In this document: one piece after another, positions 15,855 through 25,004 of the stretch
Position numbering within the stretch: the first letter of the stretch is position 1
How the letters are laid out: the number at the start of each line of letters is the position of its first letter
DNA from: an uncultured Collinsella sp.
Lineage (GTDB): Bacteria; Actinomycetota; Coriobacteriia; Coriobacteriales; Coriobacteriaceae
DNA length: 64,000 bases
Direction: 5' to 3'
Assembly (NCBI GenBank): GCA_900540945.1
Contig: UQHQ01000005.1
Location: 1 to 64,000, forward strand
Translations under genes and position numbers: made by a program
Notes under the pieces: generated by a model
Database searches by the model: none
What the model saw: the letters and a program-made list of their open reading frames with translations, nothing else
What the model was told of the DNA's origin: nothing

Positions 15855-16071
15855 TGGTCAAAAAGTGGCAAATATGAGTACTGTCACCAATTTAGTAGCA
15901 GCAAAATCGAGAGCAAACTGCCTACTTTGAGCGATTCGAAGAGGTTGAAAGCCGTCAACGCCCTTTAAAGGGGGTTAGATAAATTGATTTTGAGCCCATT
16001 TTTGCTCAAAACCGGCCGATAGATATGGCACTTATTTTGCAACAGTACTCATATTTGGCATTTTTGTCCAC
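15855..16071. repeat. 217-bp non-coding element with long terminal inverted repeats
   Basis: The 30-base left end (15855-15884) and right end (16042-16070) are imperfect inverted copies with a 16-base perfect core at the inner end, ACAGTACTCATATTTG. The 157 bases between carry no frame of interest. The layout is that of a MITE-like element or a long-range-paired RNA. It fills most of the gene-free stretch between the HPr-like gene and the APC permease terminator. Confidence 0.65.
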
Positions 16072-16100
16072 AGGGCCCAAAATCCATGCTCCAAAACACA

Positions 16101-16129
16101 AAAGGAGGGGCCTCGTAAGGCTCCTCCTT
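16101..16129 (-). terminator. Terminator after the APC permease gene
   Basis: Imperfect 12-bp stem AAGGAGGGGCCT / AGGCTCCTCCTT with a CGTA loop; TTGTGTTTTGG follows on the minus strand. Confidence 0.6.
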
Positions 16130-16176
16130 AGGAAGGGGAATCGATTTATTCCACAGCCGTAGATTAATCCCAGCTT

Positions 16177-17640
16177 CTACTCCATCATGTCAAGGACAGA
16201 CGGACGCAGCTCGCTCTCGGCAGCCTCGGGATCGGTCTCGCGCAGGCGGTTGATGTAGCGGTTGTACCACATCACGGCAAGGCCCAGGAAGACAACCACA
16301 CCGCCAACGTTGTAGACCAGCGTCAGCCACAGCGGCTGATCAAGCGGAATGGTGCCGCAGATAAGCACGAAGCAGAAGACCACGAGCAGGAAGGCGGCAA
16401 CGACCAGGCCAAAGCTGCGCGAGCCCATGCGGAAGCCACGGGGAGCAGCATCGAAGTTCTTGCGCAGCATAAAGTAGGCAAGCAGGATCAGCAGCGGCGG
16501 GAGCAGAGCGGTGGCAGCCGTCATGTTGGTGACGATCATGAGCAGGTCGTCGAGGTTACCAGAGCCCAGGGCCGGAATGATTAGGATGGGGACGACGATG
16601 GCGAACTGCAGCCAGGCAGCACGGGCAGGAATACCGTGCTCGTTGAGCTCGACGATCTTGCTACCAAAGACGCCCTTGGGGATCTCGGTGAAGAAGACCT
16701 TGATGGGAGCGGAGGTCCACATCATGAGGGAGCCCAGCGTGGCAGCGAGAAGGATCAGGCCAATGACGCGCGTGGACACTTCCATGGGAATGCCAAAGTG
16801 GGCAAAGACAGCGCCGAATACGTCGAAGATACCGGTGGAGATGGCAACGCTGCCCTCGGGGATGAACAGGTTAACCAGCAGCGAAGCGCCTGCATACAGA
16901 AGTCCGATGGTCAGGCCGGCGATAACGACAGTGCGCACGAAGGCCTTGACGCCGCCCTTGAGGTCGTTGAGGAACACGCCGACGGACTCAGCGCCACCAA
17001 CGCCCTGGATGATCCAGGCAAGCGTACCGAAGAAGCCCCACGTAGTTGCGAAGTTGCTCATGTCGGGAGCCATGTTAGCGGGAGTAGGAGCCGTAGCGAA
17101 CTCAACGCCGCCAAAGGCAGCAGCCAGGGACAGCAGGATGAACACGGCGGTCAGGCCGAGAGCCGCGGTCGAGCCGAAGGAGGAAATGGAGCCGATCCAC
17201 TTAGCGCCCTTGGTCGAAACCCACGTGGCGATAGCAAAGACGACGATCTCGATAATTGTGATCCACAGCTGCGAAAGCTCGGCGTTGGCACCAAAGAACA
17301 CGTAGCTCGCGTAGATGATGACATTGGGCAGGACGGACGCAAAGTAGAACAGGTTGACGAACCAGTAGCTAAACGCCGTCAGGAATGCCCAGCGGCCGCC
17401 CATCGAGGTCTTGACCCAGGCGTACACGCCCGACTCGGAGTCCTTGTTAAGGCCGACGAACTCGGCGGTAACCAGGGTATAGGGGACAAAGTACAAAAGC
17501 GTGGCGAAGAAGAACGACGGCGCAGCTGCCAAGCCGATGGCCGCGTTGTTGTTGATGATGTTCTTGATACCGAACACGGCGGCGACCGTCATGCCCAGCA
17601 GAGCGAACGAACCAATCGTTCCTCGTTTTTCAGAGCTCAT
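16177..17640 (-). CDS. APC-superfamily amino acid permease or antiporter
   Basis: 487 residues, about 12 predicted membrane helices. The N-terminal IGSFALLGMTVAAVFGIKNI and LNKDSESGVYAWVKTSMGG place it in the APC superfamily, near glutamate:GABA/YjeM-like carriers. The substrate is unknown. ATG 17640 has GGGAGGG seven bases upstream; the longer frame from 17652 is less likely. It has its own terminator and is cut off from the beta-galactosidase operon upstream by another terminator, so it is a single-gene unit. Confidence 0.88.
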   Translation of the reverse strand: MSSEKRGTIGSFALLGMTVAAVFGIKNIINNNAAIGLAAAPSFFFATLLYFVPYTLVTAEFVGLNKDSESGVYAWVKTSMGGRWAFLTAFSYWFVNLFYFASVLPNVIIYASYVFFGANAELSQLWITIIEIVVFAIATWVSTKGAKWIGSISSFGSTAALGLTAVFILLSLAAAFGGVEFATAPTPANMAPDMSNFATTWGFFGTLAWIIQGVGGAESVGVFLNDLKGGVKAFVRTVVIAGLTIGLLYAGASLLVNLFIPEGSVAISTGIFDVFGAVFAHFGIPMEVSTRVIGLILLAATLGSLMMWTSAPIKVFFTEIPKGVFGSKIVELNEHGIPARAAWLQFAIVVPILIIPALGSGNLDDLLMIVTNMTAATALLPPLLILLAYFMLRKNFDAAPRGFRMGSRSFGLVVAAFLLVVFCFVLICGTIPLDQPLWLTLVYNVGGVVVFLGLAVMWYNRYINRLRETDPEAAESELRPSVLDMME

Positions 17641-17671
17641 AAGCCCTCCCAATCATCTGTTAAATGTCATC

Positions 17672-17707
17672 TAAAACCGTCCGGGCTGCAAGTGCAAACA
17701 CGGACGG
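17672..17707 (-). terminator. Terminator after the beta-galactosidase operon
   Basis: CCGTCCG / CGGACGG with a 17-base loop, then TTTTAG on the minus strand. Confidence 0.6.
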
Positions 17708-17793
17708 CGCACCTGCTAAGGGGAATGGGGAAAAGGGAGTCAACAAAGCCATCCCCCTTAACGGCGCGAAGCAAACGTCCAGGCGGACGAATA

Positions 17794-18249
17794 CTACTTG
17801 TTGGGGAAGGAATAACCTTCGACTGTCACGTGCAGTACCACGACGCGGGGATCCGCGGCATCGGCCACGACACGGTAGGCCTCGTCAATTTCGACGACGG
17901 CAACGCCGCCGGTGGGAATCGTCACGGTCTCCCCCGTACCCTCAAAGCGCTCGCGATCATCGATATCGCTGTAGGCGCGCGTACAGGTAAGATCGGCCTT
18001 GGAAGCCACCTCAACGGTCAGATTGCCGTCGAGCGGGGCGAGCACGGTATGGTAGCGACGGTGACCGACCAGATCGGCAGTAGCCGCCTCGTGGGCGTTC
18101 ACCCACCAATACACCAGCGAGTCGCCGATAGAGTACGCCACATCGTGCTGCAGTTCAGAAACGCCGTCGAGTGCCTGACCGGTACGCATCCACTTCTTGA
18201 CGGACTTCATCTGGGCGTCGAAATCGGCACGCGAGTTAAAGATATGCAT
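17794..18249 (-). CDS. ebgC: EbgC-like YhcH/YjgK/YiaL-family protein, beta-galactosidase partner
   Basis: 151 residues, one cupin-like DUF386 domain with the conserved histidines in VGHRRYHTVL and the DIDDRERFEGTGETVTIPTGG stretch. In E. coli, EbgC is the small subunit of the EbgA beta-galactosidase. Here it starts three bases after the stop of the large GH2 gene, so the two are co-translated, which supports the subunit role. A stand-alone sugar-binding or anomerase role is the alternative. Confidence 0.85.
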   Translation of the reverse strand: MHIFNSRADFDAQMKSVKKWMRTGQALDGVSELQHDVAYSIGDSLVYWWVNAHEAATADLVGHRRYHTVLAPLDGNLTVEVASKADLTCTRAYSDIDDRERFEGTGETVTIPTGGVAVVEIDEAYRVVADAADPRVVVLHVTVEGYSFPNK

Positions 18250-18252
18250 GAC

Positions 18253-21200
18253 TTATGCCTCCTTAATGGGTGCCAGCGCCTGAGCCAGATCGGCAGACGT
18301 CAGCGGTCGCAGGGACACCTCAAAGCTGAAGCTCTCAAAACGGGTGCGATAGGAATCGAGCACCTCGGAACCCCAAGAGTTCGAACCAAGGCCGAGCAGC
18401 TGGTCGTTGATGTTGACCGTAACCGTGTCGCCCTTGACAAGGTCGTAGACGTGCTTGGCGTTATCGATGGCCTCGCAGCTATAGGGCCATGCCGAGAACG
18501 AGAACGGGTTGGAAGCGGCGTCGGCCGGACGCGTCACCAGCACGCCGTCACCGTGGCTAGAGCGCAGGGCAACCCAGCGGGTACCCTCGCGGTTGGCACA
18601 ATCCTGGGGCATGACATACGGCGTGAACATGTCGTCGACCGTAGTGCGGTAATGGCCGACCGGGTTGGCGCGCAGCGAGTCCGGATAGTTCTCGCCCGGG
18701 CCGTGACCGTACCACTCAACGGCACGATCGCAACCGGGAACCTCGAAGGAGATGCCGATGCGCGGGATGATATCCGAGTAATCGCCGTAGGGCTCGCCGG
18801 AAACCTTGAGGTCGACGCGACCGCTCGGAAGCACGGTGTAGACGAGCTCGACGCACATGCCGAACGCGCGAACGGGAGGAGCAATACGTTGGCTCACGGT
18901 AACGACGACCGCATTGCCGTCCTGCTTCCAAGAAACCTTGCGGGTAGACGTCTGCATTACATCAATGAAGTTGTCCTTCCACAGGGAGTCGTACTCCTGG
19001 GCGTGGTTGTCGACGAGCGGATGCCAAAAACCAACCTGGGGACCGGAGGCCATGACGTCACGGCCGGATGCCTTCCACTTGCTCACGGTGCCGTTTACCT
19101 TGTTGAAGGTCAGCTCGCCGTTGAGGGAGTGAATGCGAATCTCCTGCTCGGTCTCCTCGACCGTAAGCTCAGGACGAGTGGGAGCCGCGATGGCCGGCGC
19201 CGGATGGTTTGCGATGGCAAACTGGCTTGCGCCCAGTTGGAACATCGGCTCGCACCAGACGTGAGCGGCCATGGTGTAGGCGCGCACGGTCAGCAGGGTC
19301 TCGCCCACTGCGGCCTCGCGAATCACCAGTGGCAGTTGGACGGACTCGCCGGGGGCAACCGCACCGGGCATGAGCGTCTTGCGGCAGACCACGTCGCCGT
19401 CCACCAGGGTCTCGGCCGACAGGCAGACATCCTCGAGGGTGGTAAACCAACGCTTGTTGGTGACAGTCAGCTCGCCCGCCTCGGCATCATAAGCCATGCG
19501 AACCGGGCAGATGACCTGGCCATACTCAGTGAGGCCCGGGCTCGGCTGCTGCCAAGGGAACACCATGCCATCGATGCAGAAGTTGCTGTTGTTGGGGTAA
19601 TCGCCGTTGTCGCCACCATACATATCGTAGGCAACGCCGTCCTCGGTCACAGCAGCCAGACCGTGGTCGCACCATTCCCAAATAAACTGGCCCTGGATGC
19701 AATCCCAGCGATCGAAGACCTCCTGGTACTCGGACAGGCCCCCGGGACCGTTGCCCATGGAGTGACCGTACTCGCAGTTGATGCGCGGCTTGGGGAACGG
19801 ATGCTCGCCAAAGTCGTTCATCTGCGAAACACGGGAGTACATCGTGGAAATGACATCAACGGTATCGGCGTTGCGGTCCTCCTCGTAATGGACCGGACGA
19901 CCATCGAGCTCGTGAGCCTTGGCATACATTGCACGGATGTTGCAGCCATAGCCGCTCTCGTTGCCCATCGACCACATAATGATGCAGGCGTGGTTGCGCT
20001 CCTGCATCACCAGGCGCTCAATACGGTCGACGTAGGCCGGCTCCCATGCCGGGTCGTCGGTGACCAGGGCGATATTGCCGATATTCTCGAAGCCGTGGCT
20101 CTCCATATCGGTCTCGGCGACCAGCATGATGCCATACTCATCGCACAGCTCGTAGAAGCGCGGGTCGTTGGCGTAGTGGGACGTGCGCACCGCGTTGATG
20201 TTGTGCTGCTTCATGAGCTCCAGGTCGCGGCGCATGCGATCGAGGCCCACGGCGCGGCCCTTGTGATCGTCGTGATCGTGGCGGTTGACGCCATGCATCT
20301 TAAAGTAAGTGCCGTTGAGGTAGATATGATTGCCCTCGACCGTCACCTCGGCAAGACCCTGGCGATGCGGAACGTACTCGCTGACCTCGTCACCGTCGTA
20401 GACCTCAAACGTAAGGTCATAGAGGAAGGGGTCCTCGGGGTTCCAGAAGTGGGCATCGGTCACGTTGCATTCGGCATGGCCGTCGACGCACTCACCCGTA
20501 GCCACCACGTTCTCGCCATCGCTGAGCGTATACACGACGTGGCTTGCGCCCTCGGCAACCGTATCGAGCGTAATCAGAGCGGCATCGCCCTCGCGGTGCG
20601 TGCGGAACCTAAAGTCGACCAGGTGCGCGGCGGGACGCTGCATAAGGTACACATCGCGGAAGATGCCCGAGGCCCACCACATATCCTGGTCCTCGATATA
20701 GCTGCCATCGCTGTACTGCAGGACCTTAACCGCAAAAAGGTTGTCGCCCTCGACGAGCGCGTCGGTCACGTCGAACTCGGCAGACAGGCGCGAACCCTTG
20801 GTCATGCCGATAAACTGGCCGTTGACATACAGCTCGCCATAGCTCTCGATGCCGTCAAAGCGAATGATCTCGCGAGCGCCGGCGGGAACAGCGGGAAGAT
20901 TGACGATGCGCTGGTAGACGCCCGTGGGGTCGTCAGAGGGAACGAACGGCTGATCCACCGGGAACGGGAAGCCCTCGTCGGTGTAGGCAAGGTTGCCATA
21001 ACCGTCTACCTGCCACAGGTGCGGAACCTCCACGTGATCCCACTCGGGCTCGTACGTGGAAAGCTCCTCGTTAGAGACGGCAGCAGGTCCCTCAAAGAGG
21101 CGGAACTGCCACGAGCCGGACAGCTGGACAAACCCGCGCGACAGCTCGCGGCTGTACGTTGCAGCGAGATCGGCGGTCTCGTAACCCATAAAGTACGCAT

Positions 21201-21261
21201 GGGGTGCCAGGCGGTTCCTGTGGGTGAGCGCTTGGTTTTCCCAATCGTTAATGGCGTCCAT
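18253..21261 (-). CDS. ebgA: GH2 beta-galactosidase, EbgA type
   Basis: 1002 residues, typical for LacZ/EbgA. It has the GH2 sugar-binding, immunoglobulin-like and TIM-barrel domains in order, then the beta-galactosidase small-chain domain (FGMCVELVYTVLPSGRVDLK; WYGHGPGENYPD). The acid/base glutamate is in MWSMGNESGYG and the nucleophile in INCEYGHSMGNGPGG. It hydrolyses lactose or related beta-galactosides. CGAAGGAGC precedes the ATG. Three LacI-type palindromes overlap the promoter and the divergent gene encodes a LacI protein. No lactose transporter is in the operon. Confidence 0.95.
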   Translation of the reverse strand: MDAINDWENQALTHRNRLAPHAYFMGYETADLAATYSRELSRGFVQLSGSWQFRLFEGPAAVSNEELSTYEPEWDHVEVPHLWQVDGYGNLAYTDEGFPFPVDQPFVPSDDPTGVYQRIVNLPAVPAGAREIIRFDGIESYGELYVNGQFIGMTKGSRLSAEFDVTDALVEGDNLFAVKVLQYSDGSYIEDQDMWWASGIFRDVYLMQRPAAHLVDFRFRTHREGDAALITLDTVAEGASHVVYTLSDGENVVATGECVDGHAECNVTDAHFWNPEDPFLYDLTFEVYDGDEVSEYVPHRQGLAEVTVEGNHIYLNGTYFKMHGVNRHDHDDHKGRAVGLDRMRRDLELMKQHNINAVRTSHYANDPRFYELCDEYGIMLVAETDMESHGFENIGNIALVTDDPAWEPAYVDRIERLVMQERNHACIIMWSMGNESGYGCNIRAMYAKAHELDGRPVHYEEDRNADTVDVISTMYSRVSQMNDFGEHPFPKPRINCEYGHSMGNGPGGLSEYQEVFDRWDCIQGQFIWEWCDHGLAAVTEDGVAYDMYGGDNGDYPNNSNFCIDGMVFPWQQPSPGLTEYGQVICPVRMAYDAEAGELTVTNKRWFTTLEDVCLSAETLVDGDVVCRKTLMPGAVAPGESVQLPLVIREAAVGETLLTVRAYTMAAHVWCEPMFQLGASQFAIANHPAPAIAAPTRPELTVEETEQEIRIHSLNGELTFNKVNGTVSKWKASGRDVMASGPQVGFWHPLVDNHAQEYDSLWKDNFIDVMQTSTRKVSWKQDGNAVVVTVSQRIAPPVRAFGMCVELVYTVLPSGRVDLKVSGEPYGDYSDIIPRIGISFEVPGCDRAVEWYGHGPGENYPDSLRANPVGHYRTTVDDMFTPYVMPQDCANREGTRWVALRSSHGDGVLVTRPADAASNPFSFSAWPYSCEAIDNAKHVYDLVKGDTVTVNINDQLLGLGSNSWGSEVLDSYRTRFESFSFEVSLRPLTSADLAQALAPIKEA

Positions 21262-21296
21262 GGTGATGCTCCTTCGTCATCGTAGTGATTCTTGTG

Positions 21297-21393
21297 CAAC
21301 CGGTTGTCCTTATCTTACGGGCGATGCAAAAAGCTGTGCAACCGGTTGTCCGCTGAACGGTCGATTTGACCGGGTTAACGGTGCAACCGGTTG
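21297..21393 (-). promoter_or_regulatory. ebgA promoter with three phased LacI operators
   Basis: CAACCGGTTG occurs three times (21297-21306, 21339-21348, 21384-21393), each within the longer frame TGCAACCGGTTGT. Spacings of 42 and 45 bp are about four helical turns. A promoter fits between them: -35 TTGCAC (21336-21341) overlapping the middle site, 18 bp, -10 TAAGAT (21312-21317), with the first site just past the start point. Repression by looping is likely. From 21394 to the divergent lacI start at 21639 I see only leader sequence. Confidence 0.8.
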
Positions 21394-21638
21394 TACAACC
21401 GTGACACTTATGTCACCCTGAGTATCGAAACACAGCACAAGACATCGTTCTTAAGCTCGTAGGCAACCGCCACGCCCGCAGATATCTCCCCCCATACGAG
21501 GTGTATTCGATTGCGGCTTGGTTGCAAAACGACGCCGGTCACCGGATATCATGAACGCTGTTCAGACGCACTATAGTAAGCTGTATCCGCACCAGCCCGT
21601 ATCAGTGACAACATCGACCGCATTTTCCAGGAGACGCC

Positions 21639-22655
21639 ATGACCCAACCAGTTCGCACCGCACCTACGCTTGCCGAGGTTGCCGCAGCTGCCGGCGTGTC
21701 GCGCTCCACGGCATCGCGTGCTCTCAACGATTCGCCCCGCATTAGCGAGGAAACCAAAAAGCGCGTCCGCGCGGCGGCCAAGGAAGTCAATTTTGTCCCC
21801 AACGCTCGTGGCCGAGCGCTCGCTGTCGGGCGCACGGAAATCATCGCCGTGCTCGTGACCGAGCCCCTGAGTGAACTCTTCAGCGACCCCACCTATAGCG
21901 AGTTTTTGAGCGGCATTACCGAGGAACTGTCGGAGTCGTCCTATCTGCCCGTTATCTTGCAGGCGTCTTCTACGCATGAGCGCAACCGCGCACGCGAGCA
22001 CTTTGAGCGCCGCTCGTTCGACGCCGTGATCGACGTCTCCCCCTACAAGGGCAGCGAGCTGCTCGAGGTACTGTGCGAGCTGGGCGTACCCACCGTGTTG
22101 TGCGGCCAGCTCGAGGGCCACCCCTATCGCGATGTGTTCTCGACGGTCTACTCTGACGACGAAGAGGGCGGACGCTTTGCAGCGCTCGCTATGAAGGAGC
22201 GAGGGCGCAAAGATATCGTCGCCGTGTTGGGACCGCAAGACAACCCCGCCGTTGTCGACCGCCTGCGCGGCTACCGCGCCGTCTTGGGCGAAGACCTCCC
22301 AGACGCAAACGTTATCTATACCGGCTGGAACAACGGAGACGGCTATCAGGCCATGCACCAGATCCTCGCGCGCGAGATTGCTTTCGATGGCGTGCTCTGC
22401 GGATCGGACCGTATCGCGGCTGGCGTCATCACCGCACTCAACGAGGCAGGCCTATCCGTTCCGGCGGACATTTCTGTCGTCGGCTTCGACGATCACGAGA
22501 TTGCGACGCGCTGCGTCCCCGCGCTCACGACCGTCCGCCAGCCCCTGCGCGAAGAAGGCCACATGGCCGCCAACATTGCGCTCGACATGATCAAGGGTGC
22601 CGAGCCCACCACCTCCGTGATGCACATGCAGCTGATCCAGAGAGACTCGCTATAA
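21639..22655 (+). CDS. LacI-family repressor of the ebg operon
   Basis: 338 residues. HTH at about 8-30 (TLAEVAAAAGVSRSTASRAL), hinge FVPNARGRALAVGRTE and a sugar-binding domain ending SVVGFDDHEIATRCVPALTTVRQP. CAGGAGAC precedes ATG 21639. It is divergent from ebgA, whose promoter carries three matching palindromes, so it very likely controls that operon in response to a beta-galactoside. It differs from the LacI protein at 2.9 kb in operator type and sequence. Confidence 0.92.
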   Translation: MTQPVRTAPTLAEVAAAAGVSRSTASRALNDSPRISEETKKRVRAAAKEVNFVPNARGRALAVGRTEIIAVLVTEPLSELFSDPTYSEFLSGITEELSESSYLPVILQASSTHERNRAREHFERRSFDAVIDVSPYKGSELLEVLCELGVPTVLCGQLEGHPYRDVFSTVYSDDEEGGRFAALAMKERGRKDIVAVLGPQDNPAVVDRLRGYRAVLGEDLPDANVIYTGWNNGDGYQAMHQILAREIAFDGVLCGSDRIAAGVITALNEAGLSVPADISVVGFDDHEIATRCVPALTTVRQPLREEGHMAANIALDMIKGAEPTTSVMHMQLIQRDSL

Positions 22656-22661
22656 GAAACT

Positions 22662-22879
22662 GGGCCGGGCTTTCCGCCAGACAGTTGTTGCGGAAAGCCT
22701 GCCCCGTTTTGAGCGCTCATTCTGGGGCACAGTTTCCGTTAGACAGCTCAACCGGAAACTGTGCCCCATTATTATGCCGAATTCTGGGTCGCGCTTTCCC
22801 AGAGGACCCCCTTTGGGAAAGCGCGACCCGTTCTGCACGCAAATTACGGGATGCACTTTCCGTGACGCCCGGTCATCCC
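22662..22879. repeat. Array of three strong hairpins plus one partial between convergent genes
   Basis: Hairpin 1 22662-22677/22690-22705 (mismatched), hairpin 2 22724-22738/22753-22767 (15 bp perfect, 14-base loop), hairpin 3 22786-22800/22815-22829 (15 bp perfect, 14-base loop) and a partial fourth (GGGATG/CATCCC, 22848-22879). Arms differ but each has TTTCC in its left arm, and hairpins 2 and 3 have identical geometry. Hairpin 1 is followed by GTTTT and may end the lacI transcript. This fills the gap between lacI and aspS. Confidence 0.75.
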
Positions 22880-22902
22880 ATGCCCTCGCAACCTCGGCGC
22901 AT

Positions 22903-22937
22903 AAAAAACGAGGGAAGGCACGCGTCCTTCCCTCGTT
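22903..22937 (-). terminator. aspS terminator
   Basis: Twelve-bp perfect stem AACGAGGGAAGG / CCTTCCCTCGTT with a 7-base loop, then a TTTTTT run on the minus strand. Confidence 0.88.
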
Positions 22938-22960
22938 ACAGGCAATTTGTAGCCGCTTCC

Positions 22961-24748
22961 CTACATCAGGCGCAGGCTGACGTCCTTGAGCTGGGCGCCG
23001 GAAACGGCACTCGGAGCGCCCGACATGAGGTCGGAGCCGCTGGCCGTCTTGGGGAATGCCATGACGTCGCGGATGGAATCGGAGCCGGTGAGCAGCATGC
23101 ACACGCGGTCCAGGCCCAGAGCGAAACCGCCCATCGGGGGCGCACCAAACTTGAGGGCCTCCATGAGGAAGCCGAACTGCGACTCGGCGCGCTCCTCGGT
23201 AAAGCCCAGGAGCTTGAGCATAGACATCTGCATTTCGGCGTTGTGGATACGCATACCGCCGCCGCCGGCCTCAAAGCCGTCCATGACAAAGTCGTAGGTG
23301 CAGGAACCGGCTGCCAGCGGGTTGGCCTCGATCTTGGCGATGTCGGTCTCGGTCGGCAGGGTGAAGGGCTGGTGCTCGGCAGCATAGGCCTTACGGTCCT
23401 CATCCCAGTGGAACAGCGGGAAGTTGACGACCCACAGGAAGTCGTGACCCTCGCGCTTGATCTCGAGCGCATTGGCCATGTGAGAACGCATGCCGCCCAG
23501 GATCTCGTCGGAGAGCAGGCGCGGGCCGGCGGCGAACATCACAAGGTCGCCGGGCTCGACGTCCATGCGCTCGCGCAGAGCGGCCATCTCCTCGTCCGAG
23601 AAGAACTTGACGATGGGGCTGTTGATGGAGCCGTCCTCGCGGAAGGCGATCCATGCCAGGCCCTTGGCGCCAAACGTGGAAGCCACGCCGGCAAGCTTAT
23701 CGATCTTGGCACGTGCCCAGGCACCGGCGCCCTTGGCGTTGATGGCCTTGACGGCAGAGCCCTCCTCGTTTGCGGCAGTCGCAAAGACCTTGAACTTGGA
23801 GTTGGCAAAGATGTCGGTCAGGTCGACCAGGTGCATACCATAGCGAGTATCGGGCTTGTCGGAGCCATAGGTGTCCATGGCCTCCCAGTAGTTCATGCGA
23901 CGCAGCGGCGTGGGCATCTCGACACCCATGCGGCCGAAGGCATCGGCAAGAACCTCTTCGAGCGCGCTCATGACATCGTTCTGGTCCACGAAGGACATCT
24001 CGATATCGACCTGGGTGAACTCGGGCTGACGGTCGGCACGCAGGTCCTCGTCGCGGAAGCACTTGGCAACCTGGTAGTAGCGCTCGACGCCACCAACCAT
24101 GAGCAGCTGCTTCAGGAGCTGCGGGGACTGCGGCAGGGCGTAGAAGTTGCCCGGCTGAATACGGCTGGGAACGATGAAGTCACGGGCGCCCTCGGGCGTG
24201 GACTTGAACAGGGAGGGTGTCTCGACCTCCATGAACTCACGGTTGTGCAGCGCCTCGCGAATGGCAAAGGTAAAGTCGGAGCGCAGCTTGAGGTTGGCCA
24301 TCATCTCGGGACGGCGGAGGTCCAAATAGCGATAGCGCAGGCGGGTGTCCTCGCTGGTCTCGATGCCGTCCTCGATCTGGAACGGCGGGGTGACGGACGT
24401 GTTGAGCACCTCGGCGCGGTCGGTCAGAACCTCGATTTCGCCGGTCGCGAGCTTAGTGTTGGTGGTCTCCTCGCCACGGGCGCGCACGACGCCGTGGATC
24501 TTGATGGGCCACTCGGGACGCATGGTCTCGGCGATCTTAAAGGCGTCGCCGTCGGAGTGCTCGGGGTCGAAGGTGAGCTGCGTGATGCCCTCGCGGTCGC
24601 GAAGGTCGCAGAAGATAAGGCCGCCGTGGTCGCGGCGACGGCTCACCCAACCGGTGAGGGTGACCTCTTCGCCCACGTTCTCGAAGCGAAGCTCGCCGCA
24701 GGTACGGGTGTGCATGGAATGCTCATCGATGGGACGGGTCTGGCTCAT
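22961..24748 (-). CDS. aspS: Aspartyl-tRNA synthetase, bacterial type
   Basis: 595 residues, the usual length. N-terminal OB fold (LTGWVSRRRDHGGLIFCDLRD) binds the anticodon, class II motif 2 is in YYQVAKCFRDEDLRADRQPEFTQ and motif 3 in FALGLDRVCMLL; the GAD insertion lies between. It charges tRNA-Asp (or Asp and Asn if non-discriminating). AAGGAGGATC precedes ATG 24748. A hairpin (24770-24811) sits just ahead of the ribosome site; I see no T-box features. Confidence 0.97.
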   Translation of the reverse strand: MSQTRPIDEHSMHTRTCGELRFENVGEEVTLTGWVSRRRDHGGLIFCDLRDREGITQLTFDPEHSDGDAFKIAETMRPEWPIKIHGVVRARGEETTNTKLATGEIEVLTDRAEVLNTSVTPPFQIEDGIETSEDTRLRYRYLDLRRPEMMANLKLRSDFTFAIREALHNREFMEVETPSLFKSTPEGARDFIVPSRIQPGNFYALPQSPQLLKQLLMVGGVERYYQVAKCFRDEDLRADRQPEFTQVDIEMSFVDQNDVMSALEEVLADAFGRMGVEMPTPLRRMNYWEAMDTYGSDKPDTRYGMHLVDLTDIFANSKFKVFATAANEEGSAVKAINAKGAGAWARAKIDKLAGVASTFGAKGLAWIAFREDGSINSPIVKFFSDEEMAALRERMDVEPGDLVMFAAGPRLLSDEILGGMRSHMANALEIKREGHDFLWVVNFPLFHWDEDRKAYAAEHQPFTLPTETDIAKIEANPLAAGSCTYDFVMDGFEAGGGGMRIHNAEMQMSMLKLLGFTEERAESQFGFLMEALKFGAPPMGGFALGLDRVCMLLTGSDSIRDVMAFPKTASGSDLMSGAPSAVSGAQLKDVSLRLM

Positions 24749-24769
24749 ACCAGTGATCCTCCTTTATGG

Positions 24770-24811
24770 ATCTGTGCCGCCCCGTGTCGTTCCGGGCGGC
24801 GTCGTACAGAT
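24770..24811 (-). promoter_or_regulatory. Leader hairpin before aspS
   Basis: Two-part stem: ATCTGT/ACAGAT (24770-24775, 24806-24811) around GCCGCCC/GGGCGGC (24776-24782, 24794-24800). It ends close to the aspS ribosome site. It could tune translation or be a decayed palindromic repeat; there is no tRNA-sensing T-box motif. Confidence 0.45.
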
Positions 24812-25004
24812 TTGCCCAGCCTGCGTAAACCGCGCAGCCAGACATGACGTTCTATCTTATCGCACCCGCGTCGATGTGCCGCGGAAAAGTAACTCCTGCC
24901 CAAAGACTTGACGGAGACGAAACAATTGACGCACCGCGGCACCCGCCCGCGCTCGTCACGTGCGACAATATGCCCCAATAAAACAGCACTTGGAAAGGCC
25001 CGTC

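Noticed and set aside
15855..16071. Insertion sequence
   Set aside because: Inverted ends are present but there is no transposase frame and no clear target duplication.
16636..21285. 1549-codon open frame on the plus strand
   Set aside because: Antisense to the APC permease, ebgC and ebgA genes; caused by GC-rich codon use. No ribosome site, no domain, composition rich in Arg/Gly/His.
24749..24811. T-box riboswitch before aspS
   Set aside because: A hairpin exists but there is no T-box sequence, specifier loop or antiterminator pair; the serS and hisS leaders are also too short.
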